Positions 43,353 to 52,717 of a DNA stretch of 64,000 nucleotides are shown here, piece by piece. The stretch is taken from contig NZ_FCOA02000007.1 in assembly GCF_001544875.2 (NCBI RefSeq), positions 1 to 64,000 of the forward strand, in the 5' to 3' direction. The notes under the pieces are model-generated. The model saw nothing but the letters and a program-made list of their open reading frames with translations, was not told where the DNA came from and did no database searches. Made by a program: the position numbers and the translations under genes. The DNA is from Caballeronia hypogeia. Lineage in GTDB: Bacteria; Pseudomonadota; Gammaproteobacteria; Burkholderiales; Burkholderiaceae. The first letter of the stretch is position 1; each line of letters opens with the position of its first letter.

Positions 43353-44110
43353 CAAGGGCGTCCAGCCGAATCCTCAGATAGCGCGCCGGCGCGCACTCCG
43401 GAGTTCGGTGGCCGCCAACGCCGACTTTTCGCGATGCTCCATGCCTGATAATTCGTATTATTACCCTTTAGATTAGTTTTGTTGCGCGAACGTGGAGATT
43501 GGTCGCAGATTCTTTTTCGCGGCCATAGCTTCTGCGCAACGACGCGGGTGGGGCGGTAGCGAATCTTAAAGATCTACCACGTGGTAGCGCAATGTCAGCG
43601 ACTGGGCAACGAACTAACAGTGCGATCGTGCTCGCCCACAGCGACAAGCACTCTTTTTCTTTCCTGCATGATCAATTTCCACCGGCGGCCCATAAGGGCC
43701 ACATGACGGCGTTACATTACTGCCGCAGTGATCGATGCGTCTGCAAGCTTGAGCGGGGACGCGTCAACCCGCGCGCGGTAATGAAGCACATACCGAACGA
43801 CGTTAGACATGGGAAGATTTTGGACCGAACCAGCGTTTGGCGGGCACGACACCGGGGAAGAAACCGGCCTACGACGCGAGAATTCACGAAGAGGTGCGAA
43901 CGGCACTCGAAGAAGAAGGTGAAAACATTCCGACGAAGAAGCGGTGGCCTGAACGTGCGTGCGCAATGCGAGCGGCGCAATGACGAAGATTGTTCAAGGC
44001 ACGCGCGTGCGGTGCGCAGGCCCGACAAGATCCACGACTGAAGAAAGAACGGCAGCTTGAGTGCCTGCCGCGTGCCAGCCGGGGCAACCCGGCCGACTGA
44101 CGAAAAACCG
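43353..44110. other. Gene-poor region, about 760 bp
   Basis: No intact gene. Plus-strand 43852-43980 holds a start-less fragment reading KKPAYDARIHEEVRTALEEE then GENIPTKKRW, which has protein-like composition and may be the end of a lost small gene. An AT-rich patch lies at 43450-43490. Confidence 0.4.
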
Positions 44111-44479
44111 TTACTGGCCCATCTCTTTAAGAGATAGTGCATTTTTCACCGACGTAACGCCCGGTACACTCTTCGCTACCTTGCTGGCTTTATCGATTTG
44201 CGTGGAGTCGGGGACGTGTCCGGCAAGCACAATCGCACCACCTTTAGCGGTTACGTTGATTCCGGATGTGTTGACACCTCCATTCGACAGTGCATGAAGC
44301 ACCTTCTTGCTCAGACCGCGATTCGCCTGTTTGGTCGCTTTCGCACTTGGCTCACTTGCTGGTGCGATGCTGGACTGAGCAGGCGCGGCAGCGGGTTCGC
44401 TAGTCTGCGACCATGCAGCAACGGATGCCGCAGCCATCAATGCCCCGCCAACCAACCTGAGTGTTCTGATAACCTTCAT
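44111..44479 (-). CDS. BON-domain periplasmic protein
   Basis: 122 aa. Signal peptide (GGALMAAASVAAWSQ), Ala/Pro/Ser-rich linker, and one BON domain: LSKKVLHALSNGGVNTSGIN, VTAKGGAIVLAGHVPDSTQI, KSVPGVTSVKNALSL. BON domains bind phospholipid in OsmY-type proteins that protect the envelope under stress. Paralogue of 59893-60270, in the opposite orientation. GAGCGAGCA before the ATG is a modest ribosome site. Confidence 0.88.
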   Translation of the reverse strand: MKVIRTLRLVGGALMAAASVAAWSQTSEPAAAPAQSSIAPASEPSAKATKQANRGLSKKVLHALSNGGVNTSGINVTAKGGAIVLAGHVPDSTQIDKASKVAKSVPGVTSVKNALSLKEMGQ

Positions 44480-44899
44480 TGCTCGCTCCCGTTGTCAAAA
44501 GTCATGTTAGATCCCGACAGGGATCCTGGTCCGCTACGACGGTACGACCGTTCGCGCTTGGCGATGGTCGTTTGCTACCCTCCTTGCTCATAACGAATCG
44601 ACATCGAATACGATTGACCTAGCTTCATAAGCACCGGCGGGAGTGTGTACTGTCTTCAAACAACCGCCCTGATTTTTCTGGTCTGCGGTCCAAGAGATCT
44701 GCACAGCGATTCTATAGGACATTCAGAAAGTGGCAACACTTTCACGGTGCCGACGATCGGCAGTTGTCGTGAAACAGCGACCCGATGACACAAGGCTGCG
44801 GAAATTCGTTTGGACGACGTTCTCCGCGCAGGGACGCACGCCAATCAACAATACGGCGGCGGATGCGACGCTGGCGGGTGGCAACAGTTGCAAGCCGAT

Positions 44900-45130
44900 C
44901 GCGCCTCGCGCTCGAACTGTTCTGGACGGAGTTCAACAACCGGCGCCAGGTGGGAGCCTGTACGGGGCTGGTGGCCTAGCCCTACAACAGCGGCGAGAGC
45001 CAGGTCGACCAGGGCATCAGCAGACGGGGCAACCGACGAGTGGGCGCGTTACTCACCGGATGGCATGGTGCTGGCTGCGCTACCAGCCTGACAGCGCACT
45101 GACACGCTGGTTCAACGGCGTCATCCCCAG
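44900..45130 (+). pseudogene. IS110-family transposase C-terminal fragment
   Basis: Reading across frames gives ELFWTEFNNRRQVGACTGLV, then SPYNSGESQVDQGISRRGNR and WCWLRYQPDSALTRWFNG. This is the C-terminal transposase_20-type region of IS110/IS1111 elements (R...GACLGL.PTPY.SG....QGISK.GN). It is frameshifted and has lost its start and end. Confidence 0.7.
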
Positions 45131-45194
45131 TCGGTCTGCCAATACCCCGGTCACAACGGAACCTAGCGCTCGCCCAAGCAGGTTGAAGGCCAAG

Positions 45195-45260
45195 GGGGCC
45201 TTCCCCTGGCGAAGACCTTTGACGACTACGGCGCGCTGCGTCCCTGGACGATACCCACGA
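45195..45260 (+). pseudogene. IS66 TnpC C-terminal scrap
   Basis: LPLAKTFDDYGALRPWTIP matches the end of the TnpC at 43042-43272 (LPLAKTVDDYDALLPWKIP). About 20 codons only, fused directly to the IS110 scrap upstream. Confidence 0.7.
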
Positions 45261-45959
45261 TCCTCACGTGCTCTGACGCATTAGGGGCCTGGGGAGCAAT
45301 GGAACAGGGAAGTCAGTTAAGCCCGGCGAGCTCGCCCAAGGTATTTCATAGTTCGTTCCCTCTGGTCAAAGGGCGCAGCTCTGCGCGCGCGACGGACTCC
45401 GGCACCGAGAACGAATAGCGCCCGTTCGTCGCCAACCGCTCTGATCGACCGTGGCATGGAATTGCCCCTTCGCCGTGTTTTCTAGTCTCCCTCGCGTCCC
45501 CTCGAAGACGTCGATTGCCGGCACCTGCGTCGAGCGCCGCAAGCCGCTGCGTGACTCATTCGCCTCTGCATGGTGGCGAGGGGCGGACTCCTGCGCGCGG
45601 CCTGCAAAGTTGGTTACGATCTTTATGATGGCCTCCGCAAATTTGATTCGCTTACTGAACGGTGATCGTCCCTGGCTTTGATCTTCCTTGTCGGGGGGCT
45701 GCATGCCGGGTCCGTTGCCGCGCCTGAATGAGCCGAACCGCTACGGAGGGCTTTCCAGCCGCCCCATTTCCAGCGAGCATCCGTGGAACAGCGTCAAATC
45801 GGATGCCGTTGAAAACTCCGCCAAGACATGCGATCAAAATTCGCTGGGGCGTCGCGCAACTGGTTGCGATGCTGATACTTTTGGCCTGCGTGTCTATAGT
45901 CTAAAGCACGTGACCTACCCGTTTTTGACGATGCCACTGTAGGCTGCCCAGGTAGCGGC

Positions 45960-46050
45960 ATGGGCGCGGAGCTTTCTCAGCCATCGGAACAGGGCCCCTT
46001 TCCAGTCGTCGTCATCCTTCATCGTTGGGATGGCGTGGGACGCACTACCG
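45960..46050 (+). pseudogene. Possible dienelactone-hydrolase-type fragment
   Basis: MGAELSQPSEQGPFPVVVIL then HRWDGVG resembles the N-terminal strand and oxyanion region of dienelactone hydrolase-like proteins (GPFP.VV.LHG..G). The frame degenerates after about 30 codons. Weak. Confidence 0.3.
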
Positions 46051-46136
46051 CTAGTGGACCCGTTGAACGCCGTCAACAGCGAGGGAGCAGGCGGGCCGTG
46101 TCTTCAAGTGAAGAAGCGCAGAAGCCGGCCGCCGAT

Positions 46137-47363
46137 TCAGGCCACGGGTAATCGATTTGCCTGACGAGTGGCTCGGCCTTGCCAAAGCAACAACATTGCG
46201 CCAACCAGCGTAAGCGCCGCACAGCCCACGGCCATGAGCCAGAAGGAGTTCCAAAGCAGCGGGGCCAGCACGCCGGCTATCAGGGCCATGCCTGTGTATT
46301 GCAAAAGCATCTGGGAGGATGCGGCTAAGCCCGCGTTCTCAGGAAATGGTTGCAGCGCATGCCCTATGAGCAGCGGCATGGACAGGGCCACCATAAAGGC
46401 ATAAGCACCCAACGGCACCAGGTGAATTAGCCCGGGTGCCACCAGCAGGGCCAATGCCACATTAATAAGATTGACAACCAGAAAGCCGAGGTAGGCCACG
46501 CGCACAGTGCGCTGCGTGCCCCATCGCTGAAGCAGGAGTGGCAGACATACCAGGCCCGCAATCAGCCCCAGCACCATTGGCACATATGCCACGTAGACCT
46601 CGGTCGCAGGGCGCCCCAAAAGATGGATTACATACTGTGGAGCGGCTGCGACATATAGGAACATCGCCATCCAGTTACAGGCATGGGCCACGGTCAGGCG
46701 CATAAACCAGGCCGACCCTAGCACAATGCGGTAGGCGCGCCACAGAGTGTCGGCGCGCATAGGCTGACGGCGGATACGCGGCAGGGTTTCCGGCAACAGC
46801 CGACTGTAGACCATCAACATCAGCACCGCCATCACCGAAAGGAAGGCAAATACTGCGCGCCACCCCCATACGAACGTCAGCCATCCGCCTAGCATGGGTA
46901 CCAAGGTGGGCCCCAGGCACTGGACCATGCTCGTACGCGCAATCATTTTTTGTGCGTCGGCGCCTGAATACATGTCGCGAATGATGGCACGGCACAGAAT
47001 CGTTCCTATGCCGGCTGCCAGGCCTTGCACGGTTCGCAGCACCCAGAGTTCCTCAATGCGCGTCACTTTTAAACACAACAAGGAAGACAGCAGCAGCACC
47101 ACTAATACGAAACGCAGAGGCCTTCGCCTTCCGTAGGCGTCTGAAATGACGCCATGCCACAAGCACATAAAGGCATTGGCTACAAAAAAGAGCGACACCG
47201 TTTGCTGCACGGAGGTAGCCGATATGTGCAGGTCCTGCTGAATCGCCGTGAGGGTAGGCAACAGAATGTCAGACCACAGGGATACCAGAATGCCCAGAAC
47301 CCCTAGCAAAGGCAGTGCTTGCGCGGGGCTCAGTGGTGGCCTTCTGTCGGATGGGGATTGCAT
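46137..47363 (-). CDS. MFS drug-resistance-type transporter (Bcr/CflA family)
   Basis: 408 aa from the ATG at 47363, 12 membrane segments expected. The Bcr/CflA pattern is visible: LPTLTAIQQDLHISATSVQQ in the first loop, GVISDAYGRRRPL (motif A), RTVQGLAAGIGTILCRAIIR and ARTSMVQCLGPTLVPMLGGW. Proton-driven exporters of this family move drugs or metabolites out of the cell. First gene (right to left last) of the catabolic island; a self-protection role against an aromatic or other substrate is an inference. Confidence 0.88.
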   Translation of the reverse strand: MQSPSDRRPPLSPAQALPLLGVLGILVSLWSDILLPTLTAIQQDLHISATSVQQTVSLFFVANAFMCLWHGVISDAYGRRRPLRFVLVVLLLSSLLCLKVTRIEELWVLRTVQGLAAGIGTILCRAIIRDMYSGADAQKMIARTSMVQCLGPTLVPMLGGWLTFVWGWRAVFAFLSVMAVLMLMVYSRLLPETLPRIRRQPMRADTLWRAYRIVLGSAWFMRLTVAHACNWMAMFLYVAAAPQYVIHLLGRPATEVYVAYVPMVLGLIAGLVCLPLLLQRWGTQRTVRVAYLGFLVVNLINVALALLVAPGLIHLVPLGAYAFMVALSMPLLIGHALQPFPENAGLAASSQMLLQYTGMALIAGVLAPLLWNSFWLMAVGCAALTLVGAMLLLWQGRATRQANRLPVA

Positions 47364-47477
47364 GAGTGATGGGGTAATGGGTGAGTGACGACGTCCTTCA
47401 GATGCGCATAACGCGCAGCCAGACATCGTTCATTGGACCCCGTGCCGATGGTGGCTGCCAAGCCTGTACTCAACCAA

Positions 47478-47655
47478 TCAGGTGCGCTCGAAGACGGCCG
47501 CGATTCCCTGTCCGCCTCCAATGAACATCGTGACCAGCGCATACCGACGCTGGACGCGATGCAACTCGTGCACGGCCTTGACGGTAAATAGCGCGCCCGT
47601 GGCCCCCGATCGGATGACTCATCGAGGTGCCGGAGCCATCGGGTGTGGCGAGGGC
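47478..47655 (-). pseudogene. Thiolase C-terminal relic
   Basis: Across one frameshift the minus strand reads PDGSGTSMSHPIG, then VKAVHELHRVQRRYALVTMF and IGGGQGIAAVFERT, the C-terminal end of acetyl-CoA acetyltransferases including the CxGGGxG-like loop, with the Cys replaced by Ile. Only about 60 codons survive, directly after the acyl-CoA ligase gene. Confidence 0.8.
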
Positions 47656-47669
47656 CATGGCGCGCCGGG

Positions 47670-49331
47670 TCAGGCGACGCGTCGGCGTTCCGCTGGCTGC
47701 ATCAGGAAATCGCCGTAGCGCTCTCGCAACTGATTTTTCAGAATTTTCCCTGTTGCACCCAGCGGGATCTCGTCGATGAAGACCACATCGTCCGGCGTCC
47801 ACCATTTCGCGATCTTGCCTTCATAAAAGGCGAGCAGTTCTTCCCGCGTCAAATCCGCTTGCCGTTTCGTGACGACGATCAGCAATGGACGCTCGTCCCA
47901 CTTCGCGTGTTTCGCGGCAATGCACGCTGCCTGAGAGACTGCCGGGTGCGCCATCGCGATATTCTCCAGGTCGATGGAGCCGATCCATTCGCCACCCGAC
48001 TTGATGACGTCCTTGCTGCGATCGGTGATTTGCATGAAACCATCGGCATCAATGGTCGCAACATCGCCGGTCGGAAACCATGCTTGTCCTTCGCCGTCGA
48101 ACTGCAGCGGACTTTCCCCTTCGTTCCTGAAGTAGTCGCACACCACCGATGGCCCACGCACCAGCAGGTCACCAGAAGTCGCGCCGTCCCAGGGCAACTC
48201 CATGCCGTCCTGGCCAACGATTTTTATGTCGACACCAAACACCACACGGCCCTGCTTAGACTGCACGGCATGACGCTCTTCCAGGGACATCTTAAGGTGC
48301 CTGGCCTTCATGGTGCAGATGGTTCCCATAGGGCTCAGTTCAGTCATCCCCCAGGCGTGCAATACCGCTACACCGTAGGTTTCCTGGAACTTGCATAACA
48401 TGGCCGGGGTGCAGGCCGCGCCACCAATGATGGTGCGTCTCATGCTCGAGAATGACTGGCCTGTTTCCTCAACATGACTTAGCAGGCTTTGCCAGACGGT
48501 CGGAACGCCAGCGGAGAGCGTAACCTGCTCGGCATCGAGCAGTTCATACAGTGATCTTCCGTCCAGAGCCGGCCCCGGAAATACAAGTTTGGCCCCGACC
48601 ATGCACGCGATGTACGGAAGTCCCCACGCATTGACATGAAACATCGGCACGACGGGCAGGATCACGTCGCGCGCCGAACAGTTCAGCGCATCAGGCAGCG
48701 CCGCCGCATAGGTGTGCAGCATCGATGAGCGATGGCTGTACAGGACGCCTTTCGGGTTGCCCGTCGTGCCAGAGGTGTAGCAGAGCGTACTGGCGGCGTC
48801 CTCGTCGAGAACCGGCCAGGAGTAGTCGGACGAACTCTGCTGGATCAGCTCTTCATAGCACAGCAGGTTGTCAATGCCGGCGTCTTTTGGCATGTGGACG
48901 TAATCGGTCATGGCGATGAACGCCTTGACGGTCTTGCAGCGCTCGGCGACGGCCTTGATCAACGGCAGGAAGGTCAGGTCGAAGAAGATGTACTGGTCTT
49001 CGGCGTGATTCGCGATATAAGCGACCTGGTCTTCATGCAGACGAGGGTTGATGGTATGCAGAATGGCACCCATGCCGGAGACGCCGTAGTACAACTCCAG
49101 GTGACGGTAGCCATTCCATGCCAGCGTGCCGATCCGGTCGGAGGGTTTGACACCCAGGCTCGTCAGCGCGTTGGCCATCTGGCGAGCGCGACGGTGGCAG
49201 TCACGGAAAGTGTAGCGATGGATATCGCCCTCCACCCGCCGGGACACGATCTCTGTATCGCCATGATGGCGATCGGCATGCACAATGAGTGAGGAGATCA
49301 ACAACTTCTTTTGCATCATCAAGCCATTCAT
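47670..49331 (-). CDS. Medium/long-chain acyl-CoA ligase (AMP-forming)
   Basis: 553 aa. Activates a carboxylic acid to the acyl-CoA with ATP. The adenylate-forming motifs are complete: [20 protein letters not shown] (P-loop), [29 protein letters not shown] with the conserved Asp and Arg, and the C-terminal Lys in [13 protein letters not shown]. It resembles AlkK/FadD3-like ligases in length. GGAACGACGCC precedes the ATG at 49331. A thiolase relic follows it and a C-terminal scrap of a related ligase is at 58.0-58.3 kb. Confidence 0.92.
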   Translation of the reverse strand: MNGLMMQKKLLISSLIVHADRHHGDTEIVSRRVEGDIHRYTFRDCHRRARQMANALTSLGVKPSDRIGTLAWNGYRHLELYYGVSGMGAILHTINPRLHEDQVAYIANHAEDQYIFFDLTFLPLIKAVAERCKTVKAFIAMTDYVHMPKDAGIDNLLCYEELIQQSSSDYSWPVLDEDAASTLCYTSGTTGNPKGVLYSHRSSMLHTYAAALPDALNCSARDVILPVVPMFHVNAWGLPYIACMVGAKLVFPGPALDGRSLYELLDAEQVTLSAGVPTVWQSLLSHVEETGQSFSSMRRTIIGGAACTPAMLCKFQETYGVAVLHAWGMTELSPMGTICTMKARHLKMSLEERHAVQSKQGRVVFGVDIKIVGQDGMELPWDGATSGDLLVRGPSVVCDYFRNEGESPLQFDGEGQAWFPTGDVATIDADGFMQITDRSKDVIKSGGEWIGSIDLENIAMAHPAVSQAACIAAKHAKWDERPLLIVVTKRQADLTREELLAFYEGKIAKWWTPDDVVFIDEIPLGATGKILKNQLRERYGDFLMQPAERRRVA

Positions 49332-49665
49332 GGCGTCGTTCCGTTCGTAATGTCTGTGATCGGGGAGCGGGCAGATGGCCGTACTCCTCTGTCCGGTTCC
49401 GCTTCAAGGACGCGAACCGAGACCCCGTGTTTCCCTCTCCTGGGTTTTTTGCGCTAAGACAACGGCTCTGGCAGCGGGAGAGATCGCGATGCGACACGGG
49501 CTGCGTGTTCGGTGCACGCAGCCGTCTTTTCGCCGCCTATGATCTGCGATGACCGGCCTGGTGCCGGAGTGCTGATATGGCCGGACCGTCTATTGCGTCT
49601 TGCGGCCGAAGCACTGAGTGTCACGAGGACCCCGGGGGATATCGGGAGTCTCCATGGATTTCAGA
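49332..49665. other. Intergenic region, 334 bp
   Basis: Upstream of the acyl-CoA ligase gene; presumably carries its promoter. No motif could be fixed. Confidence 0.4.
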
Positions 49666-50142
49666 TCAGTTGAATGCCGTGAGATCTTTCGGCTTGATGT
49701 CATGGTGCTCGCAGTAGGCAAGATAGCGGTTCAGCGAGGTCTTCCAGTTTTCGAGCGCGACGATGTTGTCGTTCCCGTCGAGGAACAGGAGATCGCCGTT
49801 CACCTGAACCAGCGTGAGCACATCTCCGTTTTTGCCTGCCTCGACGACTTCAAACGTGTGGGTCGATGCAGCGGTTTCGTACACGACGCTGCCAGGACCG
49901 GCGACCCAGTCGTGCTCCTCGTATTTCCACTTGCCTTCGATCGTGTAGACCATGACCGTACCGGTGTGGTGGTGCTTGGGCAGTTGCACGCCCGGTGGTG
50001 CCTTCATCATTACGATCCATTCACCCCGGATCGGGTCAAGCTTGAAGTATTTCACCAGGATCTGTTCTGAATAGGGCGTCAACGGTACCCACGGCAGCGA
50101 TTCGCCATCGATGACTGCGGTGTCGATTTGTTCGTAAAGCAT
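49666..50142 (-). CDS. Cupin, 2,4'-dihydroxyacetophenone dioxygenase-like
   Basis: 158 aa single-domain cupin. Metal ligands are recognisable: His57-His59 in LPKHHHTGTVMVYTIEGKW with Glu69, and the second-motif His95 in AASTHTFEVV. The sequence pattern matches the ChrR/2,4'-dihydroxyacetophenone dioxygenase group, which cleaves C-C bonds in hydroxyacetophenones. ATG at 50142 follows GGAGACAGAT. Same strand and about 110 bp downstream of dioxygenase copy 1, so the two may share the 51.3-kb promoter. Substrate unproven. Confidence 0.82.
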   Translation of the reverse strand: MLYEQIDTAVIDGESLPWVPLTPYSEQILVKYFKLDPIRGEWIVMMKAPPGVQLPKHHHTGTVMVYTIEGKWKYEEHDWVAGPGSVVYETAASTHTFEVVEAGKNGDVLTLVQVNGDLLFLDGNDNIVALENWKTSLNRYLAYCEHHDIKPKDLTAFN

Positions 50143-50253
50143 ATCTGTCTCCATTGGTGTGGATGTGGTCGAAAATCGGAAAAACGTGTCAGGGGTGGCC
50201 CGCCCATCAGACACAGGCGGGCAACCCTGGAATTGCGGAGGGAGCCGGTCGGC

Positions 50254-51216
50254 TCAGGCCAGCGGGGCGCCCGAGAGGGTGGCGCGCAGCATCTTTCTTG
50301 GCGCATTGCCGTAGTCCGCCACGGCGTAGTGCTGAACCAGCAGGTTGTCCCACATGGCAACCGTGTTGGTTCTCCACTTCAGGCGTACCTGGTATTCCGG
50401 AATTGCGGCCTGGGAGGTCAGATAGTTCAACAGGTGATGCGCCTCCGGCATGAAGTCCTGACCGTACCGGATGTCCTCGAAGTTGTAGAAGTTCGAGAAA
50501 TGGGTCGTGAAGACGGTGTTGACGAACAAGACCTTCTCGCCCGTCTCAGGATGGATGAGCACCACCGGGTGCTCGGCGGCGGGGTTCTTCGCGGCCATCG
50601 CGTGACGTTCTGCGATCGGCATCTGGGCGCCAAAGGCGTGCTCGGCATCGTGCTTGGCGTACAGGCCATCGATCCGTTGCTTGACGGCCGCGGGCAGGTT
50701 TTCATAAGCCATCACCATGTTGGACCAGATGGTGTCGCCGCCGGTCTCCGGGCTCAGTTCGCAGCGCAACACCGCTCCGCGGGGCGGAGCCTTCCGGAAA
50801 GTGACATCGGCATGCCAGATGTTTTCACGGCTGGATTTTTCGACGAAGCCCTGGGGCTTGCCCGGGTCGAGATTGCGGTAGAACACCAGCAGCTTGTCCG
50901 CCTCCGGATGGCTCGCGGCAAAGGGATGGGCTTCCAGTTCGGCGAATTGCGCGGCGAAGTTCTGTTGCTCCATCGGCGTAATGACCTGATCGCGGAAGAA
51001 CAGCACCTTATGCTTCAGCCACAGCGCCCGGATTTCGGCAATGGCATCCGGATCGAGGGCGGCATCAGCGAGGCTGATATTGCTGAGTTCGGCGCCGATG
51101 GCGGGCGTGCAAAGCTCGACCTTGATCGAATGCTGGCGCACCGATGGCCGGACAATGGCCGGTGCCATGGGCGTGGCTTGTGAAATGGTGTCTTGGGTTA
51201 CAGCGCTTGATGTCAT
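50254..51216 (-). CDS. TauD/TfdA-family 2-oxoglutarate dioxygenase, copy 1
   Basis: 320 aa. Fe(II)/2-oxoglutarate-dependent dioxygenase: metal ligands His135-x-Asp137 (IWHADVTFRK) and distal His296 (VQHYAVADYG), and the 2-oxoglutarate-binding Arg near 307-311 (RKMLRATL). The family hydroxylates substrates such as taurine, 2,4-D or alkyl sulfates to release sulfite or a phenol. Nearly identical to copy 2 at 51432-52394, differing mainly in the N-terminal 20 residues and a few surface positions. It is preceded by a promoter element at 51327-51389. Confidence 0.94.
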   Translation of the reverse strand: MTSSAVTQDTISQATPMAPAIVRPSVRQHSIKVELCTPAIGAELSNISLADAALDPDAIAEIRALWLKHKVLFFRDQVITPMEQQNFAAQFAELEAHPFAASHPEADKLLVFYRNLDPGKPQGFVEKSSRENIWHADVTFRKAPPRGAVLRCELSPETGGDTIWSNMVMAYENLPAAVKQRIDGLYAKHDAEHAFGAQMPIAERHAMAAKNPAAEHPVVLIHPETGEKVLFVNTVFTTHFSNFYNFEDIRYGQDFMPEAHHLLNYLTSQAAIPEYQVRLKWRTNTVAMWDNLLVQHYAVADYGNAPRKMLRATLSGAPLA

Positions 51217-51326
51217 TGAAGTCTCCAGTCTGTGTTTATGCGGCGGTGAGCCATGTGTGCGTCCGGCAGATGTAGCTGGCCTCTGTCATCACGGCAGGGC
51301 ATCGCTTCATCGGTGCCACGGAAGTC

Positions 51327-51389
51327 ATATTAGGCAGTGCGGCCGCGATGCTATTGATTTGGCGGGACAATTTCTTTGCACATTGGGAC
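51327..51389 (-). promoter_or_regulatory. Conserved dioxygenase promoter element, copy U1
   Basis: 57-bp element 51333-51389 (begins GGCAGTGCGGCCGCGATG, ends CTTTGCACATTGGGAC on the plus strand), followed on the minus strand by a TAATAT -10 box at 51327-51332. No -35 box is apparent at the right distance, as in activator-dependent promoters. Nearly identical copies precede dioxygenase copy 2 and the deleted third copy. Confidence 0.6.
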
Positions 51390-51431
51390 AGCAGGCCGGT
51401 TGCCGTGGCTAGTCCGAGGAAACTGTTTGCC

Positions 51432-52394
51432 TTAGACCAGCGCGGTGCCCGTGAGGGTGGCGCGCAGCATCTTTCTTGGCGCATTGCCGTAGTCCGCCAC
51501 GGCGTAGTGCTGAACCTGCAGGTTGTCCCACATGGCGACCGTGTTGGTGCTCCATTTCAGGCGTACCTGGTATTCCGGAATCGCGGCCTGAGAGGTCAGA
51601 TAGTTCAGCAGGTGATGCGCCTCCGGCATGAAGTCCTGGCCGTACCGGATGTCTTCGAAGTTGTAGAAATTCGAGAAATGAGTCGTGAACGTTGAGTTGA
51701 CGAACAACACCTTTTCGCCCGTCTCGGGATGGGTGAGCACCACCGGGTGCTCGGCGGCGGGGTTCTTCGCGGCCATCGCGTGACGTTCTGTGACCGGCAA
51801 CTGGGCGCCAAAGATGTGCTCGGCATTGTGCTGTGCGTACAGGCCGTCGATCCGTTGTTTGATGGTGTTGGGCAGCTTTTCGTAGGCCATCACCATGTTG
51901 GACCAGATGGTGTCGCCGCCGGTCTCCGGACCCAGTTCGCAACGCAACACCGCTCCGCGGGGCGGCGCCTTCTTGAAGGTGACATCGGCATGCCAGAGGT
52001 TTTCGCGGCTGACCTTCTCGACGTAGCTCTTTGGCTTGCCCGGGTCGAGATTGCGGTACAGCATCAGCAGCTTGTCCGCCTCCGGATGGCTCGGGGCAAG
52101 GGGATGGGCTTCCAGTCTGGCGAATTGCGCGGCGAAATTCTGTTGCTCCATCGGCGTAATGTGCTGATCGCGGAAGAACAGGACTTTATGCTTCAGCCAC
52201 AGGGCCCTTATCTCGGCGATCGCGTCAGGGTCCAGCGCGGCATCAGCAAGGTTAATGTTGCTGAGTTCGGCGCCGATGGCGGGCGTGCAGATCTCCACCT
52301 TGATCGAATGCTGGCGCACCGATGGCCGGACAATGGCCGGTGCCACGGGCGCGGCTTGTGAAGAAGTGTTTTGGGGTTCGGCGGTTGCTGTCAT
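51432..52394 (-). CDS. TauD/TfdA-family 2-oxoglutarate dioxygenase, copy 2
   Basis: 320 aa, near-duplicate of 50254-51216. All three metal ligands (LWHADVTFKK, VQHYAVADYG) and the 2-oxoglutarate Arg are kept, so both copies should be active. Differences cluster in residues 1-15, in the substrate-side loop (SYVEKVSRENL against GFVEKSSRENI) and near the helix GQLPNTIKQRI-type segment, so substrate range may differ. Preceded by promoter element U2 (52506-52568). Followed by the truncated U1 repeat. Confidence 0.94.
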   Translation of the reverse strand: MTATAEPQNTSSQAAPVAPAIVRPSVRQHSIKVEICTPAIGAELSNINLADAALDPDAIAEIRALWLKHKVLFFRDQHITPMEQQNFAAQFARLEAHPLAPSHPEADKLLMLYRNLDPGKPKSYVEKVSRENLWHADVTFKKAPPRGAVLRCELGPETGGDTIWSNMVMAYEKLPNTIKQRIDGLYAQHNAEHIFGAQLPVTERHAMAAKNPAAEHPVVLTHPETGEKVLFVNSTFTTHFSNFYNFEDIRYGQDFMPEAHHLLNYLTSQAAIPEYQVRLKWSTNTVAMWDNLQVQHYAVADYGNAPRKMLRATLTGTALV

Positions 52395-52717
52395 TGATGT
52401 CTCAAATCTTCGCTTGTGCGGCGGCGAGCCATGTGTGCGTCCGGCAGATGTAGCTGGCCTCTGTCATCACGGCAGGGGCATCGTTTCGCCGGTGCCACGA
52501 GAGTCATACTAGGCAGTGCGGCCGCGATGGTATTGATTTGGCTGGACAATTTCTTTGCACATTGGGACGCGAGGCCAGGGCTAAGGCCTGGAAGGCCGAT
52601 AGCGATAGCGCTTCCGTGCAGTCCAGTCGGTAAAGCCGGCAATCGCGGTAGCAGGCGGAATCTATAACGTCAGCAACGCGTAGAAGGTGCGTCTGGTTCG
52701 GGCAGTGTGGTGCCTTC
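52395..52717. other. Intergenic repeat region U2 between AraC1 and dioxygenase copy 2
   Basis: 323 bp, homologous along almost its whole length to 53830-54121 (before AraC2 stop) and, in its first 170 bp, to 51217-51425. Holds the promoter element listed next. Confidence 0.75.
52506..52568 (-). promoter_or_regulatory. Conserved dioxygenase promoter element, copy U2
   Basis: 57-bp element 52512-52568 matching U1 and U3 at almost all positions; the minus-strand -10 box is TAGTAT (52506-52511). About 110 bp before dioxygenase copy 2. Likely operator of the neighbouring AraC-type regulators (inference). Confidence 0.6.

Larger units (their letters stand above)
44480..46136. other. Gene-poor region of 1.65 kb with IS relics
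   Basis: Contains an IS110 fragment (44900-45130), an IS66 fragment (45195-45260) and a possible hydrolase fragment (45960-46050), listed separately. Frames around 45366-45704 are open on both strands but neither has a recognisable domain. Confidence 0.5.

Noticed and set aside
45366-45704. Overlapping open frames on both strands
   Set aside because: Neither has a motif, start context or neighbour to support it.
50128-51183. 351-codon plus-strand frame (and its partner at 51729-52361)
   Set aside because: Antisense to the duplicated dioxygenase genes, whose catalytic residues are clear; the similarity between the two frames only reflects the duplication.
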